From positions 1-64,000 of the forward strand of contig CANJNZ010000012.1 of assembly GCA_947476045.1 (NCBI GenBank): a DNA stretch of 64,000 nt, written 5' to 3'. The position numbers and the translations under genes are program-made. This document shows, one piece after another, positions 19,877 through 31,900 of the stretch. How positions within the stretch are numbered: position 1 is the first letter of the stretch; every line of letters starts with the position of its first letter. The notes under the pieces are model-generated. The model worked only from the letters and a program-made list of their open reading frames with translations. It did not search any database and was not told the DNA's origin. Source of the stretch: Chthoniobacteraceae bacterium. Its GTDB lineage: Bacteria > Verrucomicrobiota > Verrucomicrobiia > Chthoniobacterales > Chthoniobacteraceae.

Positions 19877-21895
19877 ATGAAAACCCAAACCCTGAAAAAT
19901 ACATCCACCCGTCGCGCCATTCGCATCTGCGCAATTCCCTTCGCCGCCCTCCTTGCTGTTTCCGCATCTGCGGCAGACCTGACTTGGGATAACGGCGCTT
20001 CAACCGGACTTTGGAATACGACCGATGCCAATTTTGGCGGTCTCTGGACCGACGGCAATACTGCCGTCTTCGGCGGCACTGCCAGTTCGACGATTGATAT
20101 CAGCCCTGCAGGCAGGTCTGCTACAGGCGTGAAGTTCAATGTCGGCGGTGACAATATCACGGGCAGCGGTGGCAGTCTCACGCTGACTGGCACCCCGGTG
20201 ATTACGGTTAATGACGGTCTATCCGCTCAAATTTCCGCAGTGCTTGCTGGCGGCGCAGCATTTGCTCTCGAAAGCAATAGCGTCAGCGGTGCAGTCGGCA
20301 GTGGTGGCACTCTGACTACCACGGGGGTTGAGACCATTACCGCCGGTGGATTCACGGTGGGCGGTGCCTCTTCGGGCAATACTTGGAATTTGAATGGCGG
20401 CGGCACGGTCGCCAACGGCACCGGCATTCGCAAGATATACATCGGCAGCGTCAACGAGTCATCCGGCCTTACTACGACTGGCAACAATCGCGTGTTTATT
20501 TCTACTGCTGGAAGCTCGGGTTCTCCTTCATTCAACGTAAGTGGCAACGGTGGTCGGGTAACAGTCGGTTACGCCTCCTCCGGTAACTCTTTGACCGTTG
20601 ATAGCGGTGCCTACGTTGCTCAGACCACTGGTGGCGGCACGAATACTTGGGAACTGGGTGTCATCGCCGGTGCGAACAACAACTCCATGACGGTCACTGG
20701 CACAAATTCATCAGTGGTTTTTGGATCCAACCAGTTTATGAATGTTGGCGTTGCGGGCAATGGCAACAGCGTCGTTGTCAGTGCTGGTGGCTTTTTTAAA
20801 ACCGGCAGGCTAGGCGCTGGCACGAATGGGGGCAAAAATAACTTCATTCAAGTAACAGGGACTGGCTCTACGCTCACCGTTAACACTTCAAGCCAGCCTA
20901 TTATCCAGATAGGATTAATCAATGGCTCTACAGGCAACTACATCAAGATTGATAGCGGTGGCACGTTTAACACCGGAACAGGTGCCTTCAGCCGAGGCTA
21001 TGTGGTGGGTGCGGTAACGGGTGCTGATAATAACTATGTTTTGGTCACCGACTCTGGCTCGTCCTTCACGGTAACAGAAGCCCAGCCTCTCTCATTTGGT
21101 GGCACGGCCGGTGTGAATAATGCCTCTCATGTGATTACGGACAGTTCGGCTGCCGGAAACCACTTCGACGTGGTCAGTGGGGCGAGCACCGTTCAGAATA
21201 GTGTGTATATGATGGGAACAAATTCGGTGTTCAAACTGGGTGATGGCACAGGTATCAGCACCGCGACGGTCAACAATTCGACTGGAAGTGCGATTTATGG
21301 CGCTGGTATCACTCTGTATTCGTCAGGGACGTCGATGAAATTCAACAGTGGTCGTCTTATTGCTGGCAGCGGAGTTGGCGCAAGCGGCTCGCTCATTAAG
21401 GGTGGACCGAGCACCAGCGGAACTGTTCAATTCGACGGACCTGCCTACATTGATATTACGTCCGGTCAAAATAACACTATCACTGCTCCTATCACGGGCA
21501 TCGGCAGTCTCACAAAGGAAGGTCTTGGCACGCTGACCATATCGGGCACAACGCCGAGCTACACGGGCGATACCACCGTCACGTTAGGAACGCTCAACAT
21601 TGCCGCTGGATCGGGCGGTTTCCTGGCCGACACATCCACAGTGACCATCGGCTCCAGTTCTGTTTTCGGACTCAACTGGACTGGAGCATTTGATAATGTT
21701 GCGGCGCTCTACATTGCTGGTTCGCCTGTGACGGGCAGTTGGGGTGCGACTGGCAGTGGTGCCGCCAATATTGACGACACCCACTTCACCGGCACCGGCG
21801 TAATCAACGTGGCGGGTGTTCCTGAGCCCGGAACAGCGGTTTCGCTGCTCGGAGGTCTCGGAATGTTGCTAGGCCTGCGCCGCCGCCGCGCCTAA
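19877..21895 (+). CDS. PEP-CTERM protein with T5SS/PEP-CTERM-associated repeats (672 aa)
   Basis: The smallest of the five exported paralogues. The ATG at 19877 gives a signal peptide with RRAIRICAIPFAALLAVSA. After an N-terminal domain (LTWDNGASTGLWNTTDANF) come T5SS/PEP-CTERM-associated repeats, recognisable by NNSMTVTGTNSSVVF and GNGNSVVVSAGGFF (about residues 215-480). One beta-strand repeat (GSLTKEGLGTLTISG) is near residue 545. The C-terminal sorting signal is PEPGTAVSLLGGLGMLLG then RRRRA. The central repeats are close to those at about nt 33060-33750 inside the gene at 25904. No SD is present. A surface or exopolysaccharide-associated role is inferred. Confidence 0.88.
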   Translation: MKTQTLKNTSTRRAIRICAIPFAALLAVSASAADLTWDNGASTGLWNTTDANFGGLWTDGNTAVFGGTASSTIDISPAGRSATGVKFNVGGDNITGSGGSLTLTGTPVITVNDGLSAQISAVLAGGAAFALESNSVSGAVGSGGTLTTTGVETITAGGFTVGGASSGNTWNLNGGGTVANGTGIRKIYIGSVNESSGLTTTGNNRVFISTAGSSGSPSFNVSGNGGRVTVGYASSGNSLTVDSGAYVAQTTGGGTNTWELGVIAGANNNSMTVTGTNSSVVFGSNQFMNVGVAGNGNSVVVSAGGFFKTGRLGAGTNGGKNNFIQVTGTGSTLTVNTSSQPIIQIGLINGSTGNYIKIDSGGTFNTGTGAFSRGYVVGAVTGADNNYVLVTDSGSSFTVTEAQPLSFGGTAGVNNASHVITDSSAAGNHFDVVSGASTVQNSVYMMGTNSVFKLGDGTGISTATVNNSTGSAIYGAGITLYSSGTSMKFNSGRLIAGSGVGASGSLIKGGPSTSGTVQFDGPAYIDITSGQNNTITAPITGIGSLTKEGLGTLTISGTTPSYTGDTTVTLGTLNIAAGSGGFLADTSTVTIGSSSVFGLNWTGAFDNVAALYIAGSPVTGSWGATGSGAANIDDTHFTGTGVINVAGVPEPGTAVSLLGGLGMLLGLRRRRA

Positions 21896-21922
21896 GCGAA
21901 CGTCCACACAAAGAAATCCAAG

Positions 21923-21957
21923 GGCGGGGACGTTGCAAAACGTCCCCGCCTTTTTTA
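21923..21957 (+). terminator. Rho-independent terminator of the third PEP-CTERM gene
   Basis: The stem GGCGGGGACGTT with AACGTCCCCGCC closes a 4-nt loop and is followed by six T. The flank between stop codon and hairpin (GCGAACGTCCACAC) also matches the gene ending at 6046, so the 3' untranslated region appears duplicated together with the gene end. Confidence 0.9.
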
Positions 21958-22018
21958 TTGAAAACTTTAAGAAACGCCTTCTTGTCAATCGCCACCTTCA
22001 ATTTTGAAATCATCAGCC

Positions 22019-25000
22019 ATGCATTTACTCAAACCCCGCCGCTCTGCCCGCCCCGTTCGGATTTGCGCACTCCCATTCGCTGCGCTCTTCGCGGTTTCCG
22101 CGTCGGCTGGCACACTCTATTGGGACATCAACGGAGTTACGGCGGGTGCTGCTAACACACCCGCATTTAGTGCGGCGGGCACTTGGGGATCAGGAAGTCC
22201 TTGGACGACAGATTCCACGGGCCTTTCGGCCACGATCGCCTATGTGGCGGGAAGCGATGTGGTTTTCTCCGCTGGAACGAATGCGATTTCGACTGCGGTC
22301 ACATTGAGTGGAACGCAAACGGCGAACAGCCTCACATTTGAAGAAGGGCTTGTGAGTATTACCAGCGGCACCGAGTTGACGCTGACAGGGAGTGCGCTGG
22401 TCACCGCTTACCTTTCAACCAATGCCATCAGCTCTGTTGTCGGCGGCACTGCGGGGCTGACCAAACTGGGCGGTGGAAACGTGACCCTTTCGGGCACGAA
22501 TACCTATACGGGTGCGACAGCGATCAGCGCCGGTTCGATTACTGTGGCCACGATCAATGATTTGAGCACGAACGGCACTTTGGGAAACAGCGCCTCGGCA
22601 ATCAGCCTCGGGACTTTGGGCACCACTGGAACGCTGAAATACACGGGTGCCACGGCGAGCACGAACAGGACTTTTGCATTGGCCACGGGAGGCAGTGGGG
22701 CGCTTTTCGTCGAATCAGCGGCTGCGAATCTGACGTTGACAGGCGCGCTCAGTGGCAGCGGCGGTTTCATCAAGGACGGGCTTGGATTGCTCACGCTGTC
22801 GAACACCGGGAGCAGCTATTCCGGCGGCACGACGATTCGCGGCGGCACGCTCGCTATTTCGGCTACGTCGGGCACGCCGCTGGGGCAAAACGTCGTGTCG
22901 AACACCATCAGCATCGGGGCCGGTGCGAATCTGACGCTGGCAGCATCTTCAAACATCGGCTCGAATCAGGGTCTCAGCATCGCCAGCAATCTCAATGCGC
23001 TTGGCGGATACGGTGTCGCTTTCACGCCCGGATCGCTGCCAGTTTTCACCAACAACACCAGCACTTACGGCGGTGTGTATGGAATCAACTACTCCGGCAG
23101 CGGCGGAGTCAGCAGCCTGAGCACGCTGGACTCGACTTTCAACGGCTATGCCGGAGGGGCGAATGGTCATTGGTATCTCGGCTCGCATACCACGGGCACG
23201 TATAACGGCGCGAGTCTCGGTGCGGCGAGTGATGCCACTTATCGCCTCGGCGGCGGCGGCGGGTCTTTGACGTTTTCCGTAGCAAACGTCATCACCGGCG
23301 CGAACGATGTCCTCATCAACTCCAAAGCGGTGAATGGCGGGGGGACAGTGACTTTCGCCGCCTCGCAAAACTACTCCGGCACGACGACTCTCAACATCGG
23401 CACGCTGATCAGCACGGCGAGCAGCGGCACGCCATTCGGAACGGGCAATGTAGCGCTCAATGTGGGCACGATGCAGATCACTCCGAGCACGAGCGGTGCA
23501 AACTCGGTGAGCGGAGTCAGCGCAACGACGGGCAGCACTTTCACCTACGGCGGCGGCGGCACGCTGCAACTCACCAAAAACGGTGCGAGCCTCACTTACA
23601 CGATCGGCAATGCTTCGCCCAGCGGCACGGTGCTATCGCGGGCGGCGGGCACAAAAGGAACGCTCGTCCTCGCGACGACTGCGGTGAGTGGATTGGGGAG
23701 CACGGAAAAATTTCTAGTCAACGGACTGGATGCAAATGCCAACAAGGACGGCACAAGCGCGGGAGCCGGAATCTACGATGCCACAGTCGTAGCTCAGGAA
23801 GGGAGCGGCAATACGGGAGTCGGCACGTTTGTCGAGGCGGATACGCCTGCCAACGGTGGGTTCAGGGAGGCGCTCTACCTTCCGGCAGCAGATTTGGATA
23901 CCATCCCGGCTGGCACCATTTCGGATGTCACCACGAACCTTACCCTCAGCGATACCAGCAACCCCTACGCGATGCGCGTGAAGGCGGATGCTGCCTCGGC
24001 GACCACGCTGACCCTCACCGGCACGACGAAAATCAATGGTTTCGCTGCCAGCAGCACCAACAGCGGATATGGTGGGTTGATCCTGAACCCCACCAGTTTC
24101 AAATCGTTGATCACCGGTGGCACGCTGGATTTCGGAGCTTCGGAGGGAGTCATCTACGTGGGAGCGGGCGCAGGCTTTGGTGAAATCGCCAGCGCCATCA
24201 CTGGCAGCGCTGGTTTGACCAAGTTTGGCCCCGGCACTTTGCGGATAAACAGGGGTCTGGCTTTCACCGGCGGGCTGAGAATTCTCGCCGGCACCCTCAT
24301 GCCAGTCGCTCTTGAAGGAAGCCAGAATTTTAACGTCGGCGGATCGCTGACGATGGCAGGAGGCACTTCGCTGATTCCAGACTACGGCGGGAGTTTTTGT
24401 AAGATTGCCGATCCGATCACACTAACGGATGGGTTTGTCACTTTTAACGCCAGTAACGCCGCCGTAAATGCAAATGCGGATATCATCATTACGGGTGCGA
24501 TTTCCGGGAGTGGCGGGCTCATTGTTACCGGGCAAAACAACAGCAACCGCAGAAAAGTCCATCTGGTGGCGGGAAATTCCTTCACGGGAGGCGTGATACT
24601 GAGGCCGATTGACAGCACGACCAGTGTCCGTCTGGTTATTTCAGAGCCGACCAGTCTGGGAACGGGAACGCTGCGGGTCGAATATGGCGGTGGCACTGGC
24701 AGTTCGAGCGGCATCGGCGGAGGACTCGAAGTGCCGAATGGCAACGCGGGTGATTCCACGGCCAATACGCCACTTTTGGCAACTACCGGTGTGGCCAACC
24801 TTATTGACCTCGCGCCAGGGGCGAATCTCAACATCACCACGAGCGCCACGACAGGACTGAAGCTCACTGGAACGATCTTAGGCCCCGGATCGATCACGAC
24901 GCGTGCGCCGGGAACCGGCACAACCGGGCCGGGGACGCTGACGCTTGCAGGGAATAATACCTATACGGGCGGCACGAATGTCCCTGCGGGCATCATTAAA

Positions 25001-25852
25001 GCAGGCGTGGCTTCCGTGGCCAATGTCAGCGGGGCCTTCGGAAACAACTCAGCAGTTTATCTAGCCAATTCCACTTCCAGCGTAGGCAGTATCGTCGTAG
25101 CGATGGACATCACCGGTTTTGACACCCAAATCGGTTCACTCACCGGCGGCGGGGCGAGCGGCGGCAATGTGACGCTCGGCGCTGCTACACTCACGCTCGG
25201 CGGTGACAACACGAATCCGGCGACATACGCAGGCGTGATTTCCGGGACTGGCGGTTCCGTGACCAAGATCGGCACGGGCACGCAGCCGTTCAGCGGCAAC
25301 AACACCTATACGGGCAACACGACTGTGAGTGCGGGCAAATTGATCGTCAGCGGCACGCTCAGCGGAACCACTGCGGTCTCTGTCACGGGCGGGACGCTGG
25401 AAATTGCGGCGGCTAATCGCATCAACGACGCAGCCACGCTGACAATGAGCGGCGGCACATTCAAGACGGGCGGACTGAATGAAACCGTCGCAGCCTTTAC
25501 ACTCAGCGGCACAGCGGCTGTGGATCTCGGTGCGGGCGCGAGCATTTTCCATCTCGCCAACAGCAGCGCGCAGACATGGAGCGGCGCGCTCAGCATCACG
25601 AACTGGAGCGGCTCGGCTTCCGGCGGCGGCACGGATCAAATTTACTTCGGAGCAGACGCCACCGGTCTCACGGGTGGTCAACTCGCGCTCGTCACATTTG
25701 TGAATCCGCTCGGCTTTGCCGCAGGCAACTATTTTGCAGCGCAACTCGGAACGGGGGAGCTTGTCCCCACGCTGGTTCCCGAGCCCGGCGCAGCCGTTTC
25801 GTTGCTAGGCGGGCTCGGGATGCTGCTCGGGCTGCGCCGCCGTCGCTCGTAG
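22019..25852 (+). CDS. PEP-CTERM autotransporter-repeat surface protein (1277 aa)
   Basis: The ATG at 22019 is preferred over an in-frame TTG five codons earlier. The signal peptide contains RPVRICALPFAALFAVSA. Beta-strand repeats such as GLTKLGGGNVTLSGTNTYTG and GGFIKDGLGLLTLSNTG run through the protein. A middle region of about residues 320-460 is rich in Gly and Tyr and does not match the repeat (GYGVAFTPGSLPVFTNN, GHWYLGSHTTG). The same region type is known in verrucomicrobial repeat proteins, but I cannot name it. The C-terminus is PEPGAAVSLLGGLGMLLG followed by RRRRS. The gene follows the previous terminator after about 60 bp and ends 51 bp before the next paralogue. No SD is visible. 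Confidence 0.88.
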   Translation: MHLLKPRRSARPVRICALPFAALFAVSASAGTLYWDINGVTAGAANTPAFSAAGTWGSGSPWTTDSTGLSATIAYVAGSDVVFSAGTNAISTAVTLSGTQTANSLTFEEGLVSITSGTELTLTGSALVTAYLSTNAISSVVGGTAGLTKLGGGNVTLSGTNTYTGATAISAGSITVATINDLSTNGTLGNSASAISLGTLGTTGTLKYTGATASTNRTFALATGGSGALFVESAAANLTLTGALSGSGGFIKDGLGLLTLSNTGSSYSGGTTIRGGTLAISATSGTPLGQNVVSNTISIGAGANLTLAASSNIGSNQGLSIASNLNALGGYGVAFTPGSLPVFTNNTSTYGGVYGINYSGSGGVSSLSTLDSTFNGYAGGANGHWYLGSHTTGTYNGASLGAASDATYRLGGGGGSLTFSVANVITGANDVLINSKAVNGGGTVTFAASQNYSGTTTLNIGTLISTASSGTPFGTGNVALNVGTMQITPSTSGANSVSGVSATTGSTFTYGGGGTLQLTKNGASLTYTIGNASPSGTVLSRAAGTKGTLVLATTAVSGLGSTEKFLVNGLDANANKDGTSAGAGIYDATVVAQEGSGNTGVGTFVEADTPANGGFREALYLPAADLDTIPAGTISDVTTNLTLSDTSNPYAMRVKADAASATTLTLTGTTKINGFAASSTNSGYGGLILNPTSFKSLITGGTLDFGASEGVIYVGAGAGFGEIASAITGSAGLTKFGPGTLRINRGLAFTGGLRILAGTLMPVALEGSQNFNVGGSLTMAGGTSLIPDYGGSFCKIADPITLTDGFVTFNASNAAVNANADIIITGAISGSGGLIVTGQNNSNRRKVHLVAGNSFTGGVILRPIDSTTSVRLVISEPTSLGTGTLRVEYGGGTGSSSGIGGGLEVPNGNAGDSTANTPLLATTGVANLIDLAPGANLNITTSATTGLKLTGTILGPGSITTRAPGTGTTGPGTLTLAGNNTYTGGTNVPAGIIKAGVASVANVSGAFGNNSAVYLANSTSSVGSIVVAMDITGFDTQIGSLTGGGASGGNVTLGAATLTLGGDNTNPATYAGVISGTGGSVTKIGTGTQPFSGNNTYTGNTTVSAGKLIVSGTLSGTTAVSVTGGTLEIAAANRINDAATLTMSGGTFKTGGLNETVAAFTLSGTAAVDLGAGASIFHLANSSAQTWSGALSITNWSGSASGGGTDQIYFGADATGLTGGQLALVTFVNPLGFAAGNYFAAQLGTGELVPTLVPEPGAAVSLLGGLGMLLGLRRRRS

Positions 25853-25896
25853 GAAGATTTTACCATAGGGGAGATTTAGCAGCGGGAAGATTTTAC
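25852..25896. repeat. Short direct repeat in the 51-bp gap between two PEP-CTERM genes
   Basis: GGAAGATTTTAC occurs at 25852-25863 and again at 25885-25896, ending 7 bp before the ATG at 25904. No terminator separates the two genes, so they may be co-transcribed. The repeat could be a regulator site or a duplication scar. Confidence 0.4.
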
Positions 25897-25903
25897 AGTC
25901 GTT

Positions 25904-28900
25904 ATGAGGAAAAAAAGTCGTAGTCATACGAGTGGTGTTGTTCGCATTTGCGCTCTGCCTTTTGCGGCGTTGTTTGCTGTATCCGTCTCTGCGGCCAATA
26001 TTTCGTGGTCGGGCGCAACAGATGCGGTGTGGAGCACCGGAGGGGATTGGGTTGGAGGTGTTGTTCCCGGTGCGGCGGACGTGGCGGTGTTTGATTCAAA
26101 TTCCACGGCGAATTTGAACACGACGCTCGGAGTGGATCGGACGATTCTGGGTTTGCAAATCACGACGCCCACGGGGCTGGTGACGATTGGCGGTGCGAGC
26201 AAGCTGACGCTGGGTGCGTCTGGAATTGATATGAGTGCGGCGTCGCAGAATCTCGTGCTCGATGCGTTGCTGGCGATGTCGGCGAATCAATCGTGGAACG
26301 TGGGTGCCGGACGGACGCTGATGGTGAATGGAGTAGTGAGCGGAACCAATGTGACTTTGACCAAAATTGGTTTAGGGGATCTGACTTTGAGCGGTGCGAA
26401 TACTTTTACGGGGACAACGACGGTGGGTGGAGGCGGGACGCTGAATTTGACCGGGAGCTTGAACGGGAGCGCGGGGACGAGTTTGGTATTTTCCGGAACG
26501 GGCGTTTTTAACGTGAGTGAGGCGGCCGGAGTGAGTCAGGGTATGGCATCTCTGAGGTTCACGGGAGGCGAGGGCGTGGTGCGCTCCACGAACAATGGAG
26601 GCACGAGCACGGTGAGTTTTACTTCGCGAATTGCGCGCACTGCAGGAGCGACGGGAAATTTCGTGCTGGCAGGCGGGACGGCCGGGACGCCCGGGAGCCC
26701 CGGCACTTTGGGGACGAATAACATCACCATAAATGGAGAGATCAGCGGGCAGTTGATGGATCGCGGCTTGTTTTTTAACGGGTCGAATTACGCGGCGTAT
26801 GATGCGGGTGGATTTGTGCGTGGGCTGATTTACGGGACGGATACGAACGCGCTTGCGCCCATCGCCACTGGAACAACGTTCGGCGTGAGTGACGCGACGA
26901 AGCAGGTGCAGATCAGCGGGGACATCACTGCACAGACGACGGGTGCGGTGAATACGATCAGCGATCCGGGGAGTTTTTCGATCACGCTGGCGGCGGGGCA
27001 GACGTTGAGTTTCAACGGATTTTTAAAATCGGGAGGAACTGCGGCGAGCATTAGCGGCGGGACGGGAATCACGACGACGGCGAGCAATAATGAGATGGTG
27101 ATTCGGACGGACTCGGCTGGTGACACGCTGACATTGAGCACGCCGATTCTGGCGCTTGGAACCAATCGCATCACGAAATCCGGCGCGGGCACGCTGATCT
27201 TTTCCGCAGCCAATACCTACACAGGAGTGACGGGCATCAATGCTGGCGTGTTGCAAATTGGCAACGGCGGCACAGTGGGCAACCTTGGCAGCGGGACTGT
27301 GGTGAACAGTGCGAGCCTTGTCTTTAATCGGAGCGATGTGATCACGATTGCCAATTTGCTCAGCGGGATCGGAACCATCACGCAGGCGGGATCGGGCACG
27401 CTGGTGCTCAGTAGTGCGAATACCTACACTGGAACGACAACGCTAGGAGCGGGCACGCTCAGTCTTAACAACGAATTTGCGATTGGCACGGGCACGCTGG
27501 TAATTAACGGCGGCAGGCTAGACAGCGCAGTAGGGGGGGTGGTCAACAAGAACAACAATGCGCAAAAATGGAATGGAGATTTTGTTTTTGTTGGGAGCAA
27601 CAGTTTGGACCTCGGCACTGGGGCCGTGGTGATGAATGCAAGCCGCACAGTGACGGTGAACGCCAACACACTGACCGTGGGCGGCAGTATTTTGGGCACG
27701 AGTTTTGGTCTGACGAAAGCCGGGGCGGGCACTCTGATTTTGAACGGTGCGAATTCCTACACGGGAGCGACGACGATTAACGCCGGCACGCTGGTGCTTA
27801 CCGCTGTGAATACATACGCAGGCGGAACAACCCTGAATTCTGGCACGCTGATTCTTGGAAACAGCAAGGCGATTGGCACGGGCACGCTGGTAATTAACGG
27901 CGGCACCTTAGACAGCGCCGTAGGGAATTTGGTCAACGACAACAATAACGCGCAGAACTGGAACGCGGACATCGTATTTGTCGGGAGCAACAGTCTGGAC
28001 CTTGGCACCGGGGCCGTGGTGATGAATGCAAGCCGCACAGTGACGGTGAACGCAAACACGCTGACCGTGGGCGGCAGTATTTCGGGCACGGGTTTTGGTC
28101 TGACGAAAGCGGGTGCCGGCACTCTGATTTTGAACGGTGCGAATTCCTACACGGGGGCGACGACGCTCAGCACAGGAACACTGAGTGTGAGTTCGGATGC
28201 CAATCTCGGCGGCGCGAATGCATTGATCCTTGATGGCGGGACTCTGCAAATCACGGGAGTCGCGCTGAATAATTTCGGCACGCACTCGCCAGTATTCACC
28301 ACGGGAAAAACGGTGAGCTTGGACATCAATAATGCGGCAAACACGTTCACGATCAGTCAGGTTTTAAATCAGGGCGGAGGTGGTCTCACGAAATCGGGGG
28401 CAGGCACTTTGGTGCTCTCCGGCGTGAACACATACACCGGCGCGACGACGCTGAATGCGGGCACGCTGAGCTTTGGAAATAGCAATGCGATTGGCGGAGG
28501 CACGCTGGTGATCGTCGGCGGCAATCTCGACAGTGCGGTGGTGGATTTGGTCAACGCGAACAACAACGCGCAGAACTGGAATGGGGACTTTGTTTTTAAG
28601 GGGAGGAACAATCTGAACCTGGGCACCGGGGCCGTGGTGATGAGTGCAGATCGGACGGTGACAGTGAGCGCGAGCACTTTGACTGTGGGCGGTGGTATTT
28701 CGGGCGGAGGCTTCGGATTGACGAAATCCGGCGCAGGCACGTTGGTGTTGGCGGGTGCGAATACTTACACGGGCGTGACGACGGTGGGTGGCGGGGCGCT
28801 GAATGTGAACGGGAGTTTGAACGGAACTGCTGGGACGGCTCTGACGTTCGCGGGGAGTGGCACTTTCAATGTGAATGAAGCGGGCGGAGTGAGTCAGGGT

Positions 28901-31900
28901 ATGAAAGCGCTCAGTTTCAGCGGAGGCGAAGGCCTGCTGCGATCCACGAACAATGGAGGCACGAGCACGGTGAGTTTTACTTCGAGAAGTCCGCGCGCTG
29001 TGGGGGCAACTGGCAATTTCGCGCTGGTCGGTGGGACGCAAGGAGCCGGGGGGACGAACAACATCACGATCAGCGGGGAAGTGAGCGGGCAGTTGATGGA
29101 TCGCGGTTTATTTTTCAACGGTGCGAGCTACGCGGCGTATGACGCGGGTGGGTTTGTGCGCGGGCTGATTTACGGGACGGATGCAAATGCGCTCGCGCCT
29201 GTTGGAGCGGGGGCGACGCTCGGCGTGAATGACGCGACGAAGCATGTGCAAATCAGCGGAAATATCACGGCGCAGACGACGGGGGCGGTGAATACGATCA
29301 GCGTTCCGGGAAGTTTTTCGATCACGCTGGCGGGAGGGCAGACGCTAAGTTTCAATGGATTTTTGAAATCGGGAGGAACTGCGGCGAGCATCACCGGCGG
29401 GACAGGGCTGACGACGATAGCGGGAGGGGCTGAAATGGTGATTCGGACGGATGCGCTTGGAGACACGCTGACGTTGCGCACGCCAATTTTGGTGAACGGT
29501 GCCAGCCGTGTGACGAAGTCGGGGGCGGGCACGCTGGTGTTTGGCGGCGCGAACAATTACACGGGGGTGACGAGCATCAATGCGGGTGTGTTGCAAATTG
29601 GAAATGGCGGTGCGGCAGGCACGCTTGGCGTCGGGGGCGTGGCGAATAGTGCGGTGCTGGCATTTAATCGGAGCGATGTATTCACAGTTACCAATTTGAT
29701 CGGCGGTGTCGGTGCACTCACGCAAGCCGGCACGGGCACACTGGTGCTTTCCGGCGTGAACACATACACTGGTGCGACGACGGTGAATGCCGGGACGCTG
29801 AGTTTTGGAAACAGCAAAGCGATTGGAACGGGCACTCTGGTGATGAACGGCGGCTTGCTGGACAGTGCGCAGGTGAATTTGGTCAATGCCAACAACAATG
29901 TGCAAAGTTGGAATGCGAACTTTGCATTTACCGGCAGCAACAACCTGGACCTCGGCACGGGAGTGGTGCTGATGAATGGGAGCAGGACGGTGAGGGTGAA
30001 TGCCAGCACGCTGACCGTAGGTGGTATTTCAGGGGCGGGTTTCGGACTGACAAAGGATGGCGCAGGCGCGCTCGTGCTTTCGGGTGCGAATACGCTTACT
30101 ACGGCAACCACGATTGTTGGAGGGATGTTGAATGTAACCGGAAGTTTGAACGGGACAACGGGCACGGATTTGACGTTCGTGGGGACGGGGATTTTTAAAG
30201 TGAGCGAGGCGAGTGGTGTGAGTCAGGGGATGGGCGTGCTGAGATTCAATGCGGGCGATGGCGTGGTGAAATCCGCGAACAACGGCGGGACGAGCACAGT
30301 GAGCTTCTCATCCCGGACGGCGCGGGTTGCGGGAGCGACGGGAAATTTTGTGCTGGCGGGAGGCACGAGTGGAATTCCCGGCACGCCCGGGACGAACAAA
30401 ATTACGATTGCTGGAGAATCGAGCGGACCGCTGATGGACAGGGGGCTTTTCTACAACGGTTTCGGCTATGCAGTGTATGACTCCGCCGGGTTTGTGCGCG
30501 GATTGATTTACGGGACGGACGCCAATGCGCCCGCGCCCATTGCTTCTGGCGCGGCGATTGGAGTGAATGATGCGACGAAGAATGTGCAGGTCGCTGGAAG
30601 TATCACGGCGCAGACGACGGCGTCGGTGAATACGATCAGCGTGCCGGGTGGATTCACTTTCACGCTGGCCGGAGGGCAGACGCTTGGCTTCAACGGATTT
30701 TTGAAGTCGGGCGGGAGTGCGTCAGGTATCAGCGGCGGCAACGGGATCACTGCGGCAGCCACCGGGAGCGAAATGGTGATTCGGACGGATTTGGCAGATG
30801 ACGCACTGACGATCAGCACGCCCATTTTAGCCAACGGAAACAGCAGCCTGACGAAGTCCGGAGCGGGCACGTTGATTTTCTCCGCCACCAATACCTACAC
30901 GGGCGGAACTGTGATCAACGCGGGCGTCTTGTTGCTAAACAGCCCCGGTGCTCTGGGCACCACAGCAAGTTTCGGCAGTGTCATCGTGAGTAGCGCCGGG
31001 GCCGCCCTCGATCTAAATGGTCAAACTCCAATAGGTGGAGTGCCGGGCATAGGTGTTCCTCTCGCGATCATTGGCAATGGGATATCCGCGCGGGGTGCGC
31101 TGCGAAACAGCGCAGCCGGAGGGGCGACGTATGCGGGCTTACTATCACTCATCGGCGACAGCAGCATCGTGGCTGGAGTGGGCGGCAATACGGGTGGAAA
31201 TATCATTCTTTCCAACACAGGAACGATCATCGGCCCCGGCTTTGGACTCACACTCGGCGGTGTCGGCAGCGACAGCTTGCTCGCTGGCAACATCGGCACT
31301 GGCAGCGGGTCGTTGACAAAAACCGGAGCTGGGAAATGGACGCTCGCCGGTGCCAGCACCTACACGGGAGTTACAACAATAGCCAACGGTGCACTGAAAC
31401 TCACGGGAAGTCTCAGCGGCAGTGGCGATCTGGTTTTTACCGGCACGAGCGTGATGAATTTTAATCAGGCTGCAAATACCTCGCAGGCGATGGCGGCACT
31501 GAAGTTCAATGCGGGCGATGGCACCTTGCAGTCGAGCCATCCGGGCAGCGGAAATAGCGCGGTGACGTTTTCTTCTCATGCCGCGCACACGGCTGGTGCC
31601 ACTGGAAATTTTGTGACCACCGACGGTATCAACGGAGGCACGAACAAAATCGTGCTGAACGGTGTGGCGTTGAATGCACTGATAGATCCTGCGGAGTATT
31701 ACGCTGGAAACTCTTTTGCCTGGTATGACTCGGGCGGCTACGTCAGGGCCATTCACTACGATGGTGTGGATGCACCGTTATCTGTGACAGGACAGCAGGC
31801 AAACTTGGGAGCGATCACTGGCACGACGAATTTGGAATACATTGGTAACGCGAATCCGCTCACGACGCTTTCGGCGGTGGATTCATTGGATGCGACGCTG

